This document shows, in pieces, positions 44,716-51,609 of a stretch of DNA of 64,000 bases; position 1 is the stretch's first letter, and each line of letters begins with the position of its first letter. Source of the DNA: Leadbetterella sp964489955 (lineage in GTDB: Bacteria > Bacteroidota > Bacteroidia > Cytophagales > Spirosomataceae); assembly GCA_964489955.1 (NCBI GenBank), contig CAZBAV010000012.1:12438-76437 (forward strand), written 5' to 3'. The notes below the pieces were generated by a model. It was given only the letters and a program-made list of their open reading frames with translations, ran no database searches and was not told where the DNA came from. The position numbers and the translations under genes were made by a program.

Positions 44716-45987
44716 ATGTTACTCGTAAATTATATAAAAGAAAACACACCTGAGGTTATAAAAGCGTTGGAGAAAAAGCATTTTGCCAATGCCAGCGTAG
44801 TCGTAAACCAAGCTATAGACTTGGATAACCAAAGAAAGGAAATCCAGCAAAAGCTAGATAATGCACTCGCCCAAGCCAATAATCTTGCGAAAGAAATTGG
44901 GGGTTTGATGAAGTCAGGACAAAAAGAGGAAGCTGAAAAACTTAAGTCCCAAACAACTGAGCTAAAAGAGTTTTCTAAGGAGTATGACGCTATTTTGAAG
45001 AAAGTAGAGGAGGAATTACAGGATGTCTTGGTAACTATTCCCAACTTGCCTCATGCGTCTGTTCCGGAGGGCAGAACTCCCGAAGAGAATGTAGAAGTGG
45101 AAAGCTGGGGCAGTGTGCCGGAGCTTCATGCAGATGCCCAACCACATTGGGAGCTTATAAAGAAATATGACATTATAGATTTTGAGCTTGGAAATAAGGT
45201 ATCTGGTGCAGGATTCCCATTCTATAAAGGAAAGGGTGCAAAAATCCAACGTGCCCTAATCAATTTCTTCTTAAACGAGGCCGATAATGCAGGGTATTTT
45301 GAGGTCCAGCCGCCTATAGTAATCAATGCTGCTTCTGGTTTTGGAACAGGTCAGTTACCTGATAAAGAAGGGCAAATGTACCATGCTACAGCAGATGACC
45401 TGTATCTTATTCCTACAGCGGAGGTGCCTCTTACGAATATGTACCGTGATGTAATTCTTTCAGAAAACGAGCTTCCAATTAAGAATGTGGGTTACACGCC
45501 ATGTTTTCGTAGAGAAGCGGGTAGCTGGGGTGCACATGTACGTGGCTTGAACCGTTTGCATCAATTTGATAAGGTGGAAATTGTACAAATTACTACGCCG
45601 GAAAGATCTTATGAGGCTTTAGATGATATGTTACTACATGTTAAGGGCTTACTTCAAAAGTTAAATCTTCCTTTCCGGATATTGAGGCTTTGTGGCGGAG
45701 ATATGAGCTTTACATCTGCTTTAACCTTTGACTTCGAGGTATTCTCTGCAGCCCAACAGCGGTGGTTAGAAGTGAGTTCTGTATCTAATTTCGAGAATTA
45801 TCAAGCCAATCGTCTAAAATTAAGATACAAGACAGATGGGAAATCTACTTTATTACATACTTTAAACGGTTCGGCTTTAGCTTTACCAAGAATTTTAGCC
45901 GCTATCTTAGAAAATAACCAAACTCCTGATGGAATTCTTATTCCGGAGGTTCTGAGACCGTATTGTGGTTTTGATGTGATAGATTAA
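44716..45987 (+). CDS. serS: Serine-tRNA ligase
   Basis: Charges tRNA-Ser. It has 423 residues: the N-terminal antiparallel coiled coil (about residues 30-105) that holds the tRNA long arm, then the class II catalytic core with TAEVPLTNMYRDVIL, the motif 2 loop CFRREAGSWGAHVRGLNRLHQF, and motif 3 TLNGSALALPRILAAILE. The last nine codons (YCGFDVID plus stop) lie within an 89-bp sequence that is repeated 1261 bp downstream. Confidence 0.97.
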   Translation: MLLVNYIKENTPEVIKALEKKHFANASVVVNQAIDLDNQRKEIQQKLDNALAQANNLAKEIGGLMKSGQKEEAEKLKSQTTELKEFSKEYDAILKKVEEELQDVLVTIPNLPHASVPEGRTPEENVEVESWGSVPELHADAQPHWELIKKYDIIDFELGNKVSGAGFPFYKGKGAKIQRALINFFLNEADNAGYFEVQPPIVINAASGFGTGQLPDKEGQMYHATADDLYLIPTAEVPLTNMYRDVILSENELPIKNVGYTPCFRREAGSWGAHVRGLNRLHQFDKVEIVQITTPERSYEALDDMLLHVKGLLQKLNLPFRILRLCGGDMSFTSALTFDFEVFSAAQQRWLEVSSVSNFENYQANRLKLRYKTDGKSTLLHTLNGSALALPRILAAILENNQTPDGILIPEVLRPYCGFDVID

Positions 45988-46045
45988 GAGTATTTCAAGG
46001 ATATGTTAAGTAGGAAGTTCGTCACGAACTTCCTACTTTTGTTTT
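45957..46045 (+). repeat. 89-bp direct repeat, copy 1 (serS end plus terminator)
   Basis: Identical to 47218-47306 except for two bases (45960 G/A and 46023 C/G). It includes the last codons of serS, the stop, a spacer and the terminator. Similarity continues weakly for about 20 bp beyond (GACTATAT then AA and CC). The two copies flank the DUF6922/AbiEii gene pair. Confidence 0.95.
46008..46045 (+). terminator. serS terminator
   Basis: A perfect 14-bp stem AAGTAGGAAGTTCG (46008-46021) with its complement (46025-46038), loop TCA, then a T-rich tail. Confidence 0.88.
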
Positions 46046-46192
46046 AAGACTATATGAAGCCCATGATTTTCTATAGTTCTCACTAATAAATCTTTATAGA
46101 AATTAAAAAAGTGGTTATATTGGCTTATGTTTTGAGAAAATGGAGTTAAATAATAGATAAGGAAAGTTGTTTAACTTCTTCAAAAGCTTTGA

Positions 46193-46504
46193 ATGGAAGG
46201 ACTAGAGAAAAATATGAAACCTGATATATCATCAAGAGCTTTCTGGGATGTGAACTTTGAGGAGATCGACTTTGAAGAAAGTAGTAGATTTGTGATAGAA
46301 AAGGTTTTAAACTACGGCACATTTTCAGAACAAATAGAAATATTTAGGTTTTATGGGTTAGAAAGAGTCAAGCAGGAGGTCATTAAAATTCCTTACTTCA
46401 AAAAAACTGTATTTGCCTTTGTATCTGGCTTTTTGAATATAGATAAATCTCTTTTTACCGCTTATCAGCGGAGACAGCAACAACCTAACTATTGGAACTA
46501 CTAG
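46193..46504 (+). CDS. DUF6922-type antitoxin candidate
   Basis: A 103-residue protein (SRAFWDVNFEEIDFEESSRF, then VIEKVLNYGTFSEQIEIFRFYG). This is the pattern I associate with the small DUF6922 proteins that precede AbiEii-type nucleotidyltransferases in Bacteroidota. It ends 3 bp before the toxin candidate, so they form one transcription unit. The antitoxin role is inferred from family and position. Both lie inside the 89-bp repeats. Confidence 0.78.
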   Translation: MEGLEKNMKPDISSRAFWDVNFEEIDFEESSRFVIEKVLNYGTFSEQIEIFRFYGLERVKQEVIKIPYFKKTVFAFVSGFLNIDKSLFTAYQRRQQQPNYWNY

Positions 46505-46507
46505 TTT

Positions 46508-47134
46508 ATGCTTTATCTCAACACTGTAGACCAGAAGACATTTGACCTGTTAAAGCACTTAATGGCATTGCCAGAACTCAGTAAATTTGCTCTAGTAGGA
46601 GGTACTAATTTATCGTTACAGTTGGGGCATAGGATTTCGATTGACTTAGATTTGTTCAGTAATGTAGATTTTGTAAGCGACGAATTGTTACTAGTCATAG
46701 GGCGGACATTTGCGTCATTTGATTTACTCAACAAAACAGAGAGGTCTTTTAGTGGATTACTCGAAAATGTGAAAGTTGATATTATTCTCCACGCTTACGA
46801 CTATATCAATCCAGTAATGGAGGTAGAAGGGATACGTCTTTTATCAATCCCAGACATTGTTGCTATGAAACTTGGAGCCTTATCACAACGTGGAGCCAAA
46901 AAGGATTTTTGGGATATAGCAGAGCTACTAAATCACTATTCCATTGCAGAAATGCTAGAGTTTTTCGGACAGAAATATAAAAATCATGATTACGGTTATG
47001 TAGTGCACTCTTTGTATTATTTTAATGATGCTGAAAATCAAGAAGATCCAATAGATTTAAAAGGTGTAACATGGCAACAAGTTAAAGAAAAGATAAAACG
47101 TGCCACAGATGAGTTTGTTAGCGGGAAACTATAA
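46508..47134 (+). CDS. AbiEii/AbiGii-type nucleotidyltransferase toxin
   Basis: A 208-residue nucleotidyltransferase. The active-site signature is complete: FALVGGTNLSLQLGHRISIDLDLF, with GG, the Asp pair in IDLDLF, then VKVDIILH as the third acidic strand and SIPDIVAMKLGALSQRGAKKDFWDIAEL as the conserved basic helix. Related toxins such as AbiEii and MenT transfer nucleotides to tRNA acceptor ends and stop growth, some in response to phage. If it targets serine tRNA, its place behind serS would be striking, but that is speculation. Confidence 0.88.
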   Translation: MLYLNTVDQKTFDLLKHLMALPELSKFALVGGTNLSLQLGHRISIDLDLFSNVDFVSDELLLVIGRTFASFDLLNKTERSFSGLLENVKVDIILHAYDYINPVMEVEGIRLLSIPDIVAMKLGALSQRGAKKDFWDIAELLNHYSIAEMLEFFGQKYKNHDYGYVVHSLYYFNDAENQEDPIDLKGVTWQQVKEKIKRATDEFVSGKL

Positions 47135-47217
47135 TTTTTCTGAGAGTTAAAGATGTCGATGCTTTTTTAATGTAAAAAAGTGAGAATAGTGGAGTTTTAC
47201 AAGGGATTAAAAGAATA

Positions 47218-47306
47218 ACCATATTGTGGTTTTGATGTGATAGATTAAGAGTATTTCAAGGATATGTTAAGTAGGAAGTTCGTGACGAACTTCCTACTTT
47301 TGTTTT
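47218..47306 (+). repeat. 89-bp direct repeat, copy 2 (duplicate serS end plus terminator)
   Basis: The second copy of 45957-46045, holding a stranded serS tail (TATTGTGGTTTTGATG and on to TAA) with no serS in front of it. It shows that the segment between the copies was inserted at, or duplicated with, the serS 3' end. Confidence 0.95.
47269..47306 (+). terminator. Second copy of the serS-type terminator
   Basis: The same 14-bp stem as at 46008-46038, now with loop TGA instead of TCA, followed by a T run. It closes the toxin-antitoxin transcript, 17 bp before the deacetylase gene. Confidence 0.85.
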
Positions 47307-47322
47307 TGGACTATATCAACCT

Positions 47323-48234
47323 ATGCTTAAATATATTTTCTCTTTCTTCCTCTTTTCATTTAGTGCTTTTGGTCAAAAACAAGTTGCCTTTACGGTAGAT
47401 GATTTGCCTTTTGTGTTGGAGCTATCCAATAAACATTCTCAAAAAGCTACAGATCGACTTTTAAACTCATTTGGGAAACACAATATAAATGCAGTTGGAT
47501 TTGTGAATGAGCATTTTATACTTAATTTTGGAGAGGTAGACGCAAATATTTCAATATTAGAAAAGTGGTTAAAAAGTGGACATGAGCTGGGGAACCATAC
47601 TTTTTCGCATCCATCTTTTCATGAAGTTTCTTTAGAAGAATACACATTGGATTTCTTAAAAGGCGAAGCCATTTCAAAGAAACTAAGCGAAAAATACAAT
47701 CAACCTGTTCGTTACTTTAGACATCCGTATCTACATACAGGGCAAGACAGCGTTAAGCGGTTTGGTTTTGATGAATTCCTTAAGAAACACAACTACGAAG
47801 TTGCTCCCGTAACAGTTGATTCTTACGACTGGTATTTTAATAAAGTATATGTGGACGCCTTTAAAGCAGGAAATGAGAAACTAGCTAAAGAGATAGGAGA
47901 AGAGTATCTGCAGCATACGGTTAAGTGCTTTGACTATTTTGATAAACTAGCTATAGAAGTAGTAGAAAGACCTATCAACCACATTTTCCTCTGCCATGCT
48001 AATATGCTTAATGCTGATTTCATGGATAAAATTCTCGTGACATTGAAAGCGAACGGTTACTCTTTTATTTCAGTAGAGGAAGCTCTCAAAGATGCGGTGT
48101 ACAAGCGTCCCGTTTCCATACCCGCCAATAGAGGCTCCTGGATACACAGATGGCGAGTGACCGACGGCAAAAAGAGCGAACTAAAATATCCGGAATTGCC
48201 AGAGAAAATTGTTAAGCTGTTTGAGGGGAAGTAA
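47323..48234 (+). CDS. Exported polysaccharide deacetylase family protein
   Basis: A 303-residue NodB-type deacetylase with a signal peptide (SFFLFSFSAFG). The motif 1 Asp pair is in FTVDDLPF, the metal His pair in GHELGNHTFSHPSF, and motif 3 is RYFRHPYLHTG. HIFLCHANMLNADF supplies the late His. It probably removes acetyl groups from an N-acetylated glycan in the envelope; the substrate is unknown. In the ancestral layout it would have followed serS directly. Confidence 0.88.
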   Translation: MLKYIFSFFLFSFSAFGQKQVAFTVDDLPFVLELSNKHSQKATDRLLNSFGKHNINAVGFVNEHFILNFGEVDANISILEKWLKSGHELGNHTFSHPSFHEVSLEEYTLDFLKGEAISKKLSEKYNQPVRYFRHPYLHTGQDSVKRFGFDEFLKKHNYEVAPVTVDSYDWYFNKVYVDAFKAGNEKLAKEIGEEYLQHTVKCFDYFDKLAIEVVERPINHIFLCHANMLNADFMDKILVTLKANGYSFISVEEALKDAVYKRPVSIPANRGSWIHRWRVTDGKKSELKYPELPEKIVKLFEGK

Positions 48235-48256
48235 TTATTCTAACATTTATATACCT

Positions 48257-48523
48257 TCAATCCCTATACAAATCCAATGTTTTTTGAAGTACGCTTTTTA
48301 TGGTGTCGAGCGGTAGGTCTTGGTTGGGGTCGTAGAGCATAATTTTCATTCTAGAACGCTTTTCCTGAAGTAGAAAAGGCTCGTCTGGTTGGTTTTCTTC
48401 TACAATGACTATTTAAGATAGGTTGTATTTTTTTATGATACCGCAAATAGCAAAATATGGCTCTAGTTTATTTAAGCGAGTATTTTCTTTAACCACATAG
48501 GTGAAAACTAAAAAAGAGGACAT
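48257..48523 (-). pseudogene. Small gene disrupted by one in-frame stop
   Basis: On the minus strand an ATG (48521-48523) opens an 89-codon frame ending in TGA at 48257-48259, broken only by TAA at 48413-48415. Both halves read as protein: SSFLVFTYVVKENTRLNKLE before the stop and VEENQPDEPFLLQEKRSRM after it. The ATG is about 28 bp from the predicted left end of the IS110 element. I do not recognise the family. It is either a recent pseudogene or a sequencing error. Confidence 0.6.
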
Positions 48524-48602
48524 AGAGAAAATTAATTTTCGCCACAATAGCTATGTGAAGAATGCTTTTATTCCTTATGTAATCTAAATGTATTGTTTCT
48601 CC

Positions 48603-48610
48603 TATGTTTG
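48603..48610 (+). promoter_or_regulatory. -7 element inside the IS110 left end
   Basis: TATGTTTG matches TAnnTTTG, but no -33 box lies upstream in the integrated form. In IS110 elements the promoter is completed when the two ends join in the circular form, and this would fit that model. Confidence 0.35.
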
Positions 48611-48842
48611 CAAAGTTTAAATATGAATTGTAAGATGAGAGAGAATGAGAGCGGAAATGTTCCTAAATAACTTTAAAAGTATATTCACACATAGATTTAG
48701 CCTCATTCTCTTTTATTTCTTAGAGCTTGAACAGAATGTAAGGAATAATACATATTAGAGATTATATCCAGAATACCCAAACAGGAGACAAAGCGAGGAG
48801 AAATTTTCATCTTATGATTTTAGTTTCACTAAAAAAAGCATC
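48611..48842 (+). ncRNA. Candidate bridge RNA region of the IS110 element
   Basis: This is the noncoding leader before the transposase; the whole 48235-48842 gap holds only the small pseudogene and this. A 17-bp stem (48633-48649 with 48702-48718, three G-U pairs; core GAGAATGAG/CTCATTCTC) encloses a 52-nt interior with smaller hairpins such as GGAA/TTCC. Within it CACATAGATT (48688-48697) is the perfect reverse complement of AATCTATGTG at the right end (49954-49963), and ATTC just upstream continues the match across the predicted end junction. That suggests a donor-binding segment; bridge-RNA identity is inferred. Confidence 0.4.
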
Positions 48843-49889
48843 ATGAGGATTTTAAAACAAGTATTGGGCGTAGATGTATCTCAAAAAGAACTGGAAGTAA
48901 GCTTAGGCAGGCTGAATGAAGATTTAAGTATAGAACTATACTCTCACCGGGTTTTCAGCAACAAAGAGACTGGTTTAGAAGCCTTGTACAAATGGCTTGT
49001 AAAAAACACGGACAGCAGAATTCCTGTTCGTATTGTCATGGAGGCAACAGGTGTTTATCATCAAAAAATTGCTCACTTTATGATTGACAAAGACTGCACT
49101 GTCAGCATTGTTCTCCCCAACAAAATCAGCAACTATCTGCGGACTTTGGATATAAAAACCGTAACGGATAAAACCTGTAGCGAAGCTATTGCCAGGTTTG
49201 GTTTGGAAAGAATGCTGCCAGATTGGAGTAAGCCAGATACAACCTATCTCAGCTTACAACAATTAACCCGTGAAAGAGACCAAATCGTAGACGAAAGAAC
49301 CGTTTGTAAGAACCGTTTACATGCAGAAAAAAGCGAAGCGTTTCCAAACGAAGGAAGTCTTAAACGGATAAATGAACTTATAAAATTCCTCAACAAACAA
49401 GAGCAAGAAATAAAACAAGAAATAGCCGAATTACTCAGTAAAAATCCTACAATAAAGCAACAAGTAAAGAGAATTTCTACTATTCCTGGTATGGGAGAAC
49501 TTACCGCAACGATAATCTTGGCAGAAACCAATGGTTTTGAGTTTATCCGTAGTAAAAAACAACTGACCAGTTATACAGGAATGGACATAAAAGAGAAGCA
49601 ATCAGGAACATCAATAAAAGGGAAGCCCAAATTATCAAAAAAAGGAAATCGTCACATACGAAAAGCCTTACATTTACCCTCATTATCCGCAGTAAAATAC
49701 AATCAGGTACACCAAGACTTGTATTCCAGACTAGTCAGTAAACATGGAATAAAAATGAAAGCTTTGGTAGCTGTACAAAGAAAATTACTAGAATTAGCTT
49801 TTATCCTTTGGAAAAATAAAACAATCTATACTATCGAATACGAAAAAGAAAAGAGAGCTGTACAAATGACAAGCTCTCTTGGAAACTAG
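48843..49889 (+). CDS. IS110-family transposase (bridge-RNA recombinase type)
   Basis: A 348-residue transposase with an N-terminal RuvC-like domain and a C-terminal Transposase_20 domain (STIPGMGELTATIILAETNGF, KQLTSYTGMDIKEKQSGTS, LSKKGNRHIRKALHL). The catalytic residues seen are D11 (GVDVSQ), E67 (MEATGVY) and D109 (TVTDKT). The fourth position, Asp three residues after D109 in classical members, is C112 (TDKTCSEA). I recall TDKTxSEA as typical of a Bacteroidota subgroup, so the element is not necessarily dead. The frame is intact and full length. Confidence 0.93.
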   Translation: MRILKQVLGVDVSQKELEVSLGRLNEDLSIELYSHRVFSNKETGLEALYKWLVKNTDSRIPVRIVMEATGVYHQKIAHFMIDKDCTVSIVLPNKISNYLRTLDIKTVTDKTCSEAIARFGLERMLPDWSKPDTTYLSLQQLTRERDQIVDERTVCKNRLHAEKSEAFPNEGSLKRINELIKFLNKQEQEIKQEIAELLSKNPTIKQQVKRISTIPGMGELTATIILAETNGFEFIRSKKQLTSYTGMDIKEKQSGTSIKGKPKLSKKGNRHIRKALHLPSLSAVKYNQVHQDLYSRLVSKHGIKMKALVAVQRKLLELAFILWKNKTIYTIEYEKEKRAVQMTSSLGN

Positions 49890-50077
49890 CTTAATGCCGT
49901 TTTGAATTGCTAATATAGAAAAAAATATAGATTTTACTTTATTTTTAACACAGAATCTATGTGGTCTGATATTATAGGTTTACGTTCTGTGAATATTTTT
50001 ACTCGCTGAAGTAAACTACAGCCCAAAACATCTCTACTTTTCTTAGATAAAACAAGAATTAGAAGAATCCTAATCTT

Positions 50078-50842
50078 TCATATTTCAGGTCGTTTGGGTT
50101 TCTCAAATTCAATTCCTTCGCCCTGCCATTGGGTCAGATTTCCGGAAGCGTCGAACAAGCTAAACTCTACTTCAAATTTATCTCCGTCTCCAAACTTAAA
50201 GGCACCCGAACACATTCCGTGTCCTACTTGAATAGCGTTGTTTTCAACAGGCAAATAGTAGGTTGTTTTTTTTCCATTGGTAAGATTTTTCAATACTGTT
50301 TTTACAAGAAACTCAGAGTGGTCATTTGCCTCAAAAGCGAATGTTGCGAACACTGCAGGACCGCAGCCATATTGTTTATAACTGCTGCTTTGAAACTCCG
50401 GTTTAGATGTCCAAGAAGGTGGCGTGTAGTCTCCCTTGCCTTCAACTTTCCATTTGATTTTTTCTGCTTGGTTTGTTGCGGTATTGTACCGCGATAGTAG
50501 ATTTCCCTGAATTTCTGCATTATCTATTACTAGCTGATATTCATGGCCTATAGAAAGTGGCATTTCGGGTTTTAAAATAGCTTGGGTCAAATCATATTGG
50601 CCTGCATGAATTTCCTGGACTATAAGTTTTATTTTTTGCATATCTGATTTCAAATACGCATATCCGGTTGTTCCAAGCTCATGAATTGCTTTTTGACTCG
50701 CCCCGTATCCTTCGATAACAAAAACTGAATTTTCACTGATGCTTGACCTCTTTGGGAAAAACTGTAGCCCATCGAAACCACATTTTGCAAACCCTTGTAC
50801 GGCTAGCGATAATAAGACGAAAACTGCAAATACTTTTTTCAT
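50078..50842 (-). CDS. Hypothetical exported protein
   Basis: A 254-residue protein with a signal peptide (MKKVFAVFVLLSLAVQGFAK). The mature part is strand-rich with Ig-like character (SVFVIEGYGASQKAIHEL, GHEYQLVIDNAEIQGNLL, FLVKTVLKNLTNGKKTTYYL). It has three Cys (Cys21 next to the cleavage site, GCGPAV, GMCSG) that may form a disulfide. I do not recognise the family. It stands between the IS element and a phosphatase remnant. Confidence 0.65.
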   Translation of the reverse strand: MKKVFAVFVLLSLAVQGFAKCGFDGLQFFPKRSSISENSVFVIEGYGASQKAIHELGTTGYAYLKSDMQKIKLIVQEIHAGQYDLTQAILKPEMPLSIGHEYQLVIDNAEIQGNLLSRYNTATNQAEKIKWKVEGKGDYTPPSWTSKPEFQSSSYKQYGCGPAVFATFAFEANDHSEFLVKTVLKNLTNGKKTTYYLPVENNAIQVGHGMCSGAFKFGDGDKFEVEFSLFDASGNLTQWQGEGIEFEKPKRPEI

Positions 50843-50894
50843 AGTTTTTTGTTTGCTAAAGTGCTATGTCGTGCCCCATTCAATTCTGTTTTCT

Positions 50895-51219
50895 TTAAAC
50901 CTCAGCCAGAGCATCGTTAATCTTGTCACTTAATATTTCTACAAGTTCATCATTCATGAATTCGTAGTCATCAGGAATGACGTGAGGCAAATCTAAATGT
51001 TTATAAAGTTGGCAAATTTTTGCTCGCTGATTCGTTTCCACCTACAAAAACCAAATCTGCCCAATTCAAGTCGCTTTCCGAGATTTTTCTTTCGCTTTTA
51101 GGACTGAGTCACGCAGAGCGAATATTAAATCGGTCGTCGTTTTTAAAAATGTATTCGGCAGTTCTACTGCGTTTTTTGTTTCGCCCACAAACTGCGAGCA
51201 GGTTTGGTCTTTCGCCCAT
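50895..51219 (-). pseudogene. Low-molecular-weight protein-tyrosine-phosphatase remnant
   Basis: This occupies part of the 767-bp gap 50843-51609. On the minus strand from an ATG at 51219 it reads NLLAVCGRNKKRSRTAEYIF, the CxxNxxRSxTAE phosphatase-like loop. TGA at 51109-51111 then replaces the usual Gly, and the frame continues LSPKSERKISESDLNWADLV. A one-base insertion near 51045 shifts the frame, after which RAKICQLYKHLDLPHVIPDD and ELVEILSDKINDALAEV run to a TAA at 50895. Two lesions mark it as inactive. An open frame on the plus strand over the same DNA is not a gene. Nothing else was seen in 51220-51609. Confidence 0.85.
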
Positions 51220-51609
51220 GTATTACAGTTTGAAAGGTCCCCTGATAGCCTTTATCAGGGCTAATTTAATGAAAATAAACAAATTATATAGCAACACATA
51301 CTGAATGAAGCTCGAACTTTTTAGTTTACGGTCAATTCTGTTTTAGTTTTGTGCCAAAGGGCACTCCACTCTGTAAATGCAAGGATTACACTGATAAAAA
51401 TCAGGGCAAATTTTCTCAGTATAACTATTTAATAGGTTAACATTCTTTGTCATCTTTTATAGCTACTTGGAATAATGTGTCCAATTTTTTTACACTTAAG
51501 GCACAAACGCATTTTTTTAAGATTACCGAACAAGTTTTTTACAGTTACAACAATTTACAAAATATTTCCCTTAAATAGTATATTTACACCTCTATTTAAC
51601 CTAAAATAA

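Larger units (their letters stand above)
48551..49963 (+). mobile_element. IS110-family insertion sequence (limits estimated)
   Basis: The element contains one DEDD-type transposase gene, about 290 nt of noncoding DNA before it and about 70 nt after it, the proportions of IS110-group elements. There are no terminal inverted repeats. The 7-mer CTATGTG occurs at both proposed edges (48551-48557 and 49957-49963) and could be the shared core, giving about 1.4 kb. The exact ends are uncertain without an empty site. Confidence 0.7.

Noticed and set aside
51020..51304. 94-residue plus-strand reading frame
   Set aside because: It is the antisense shadow of the decayed phosphatase gene on the minus strand.
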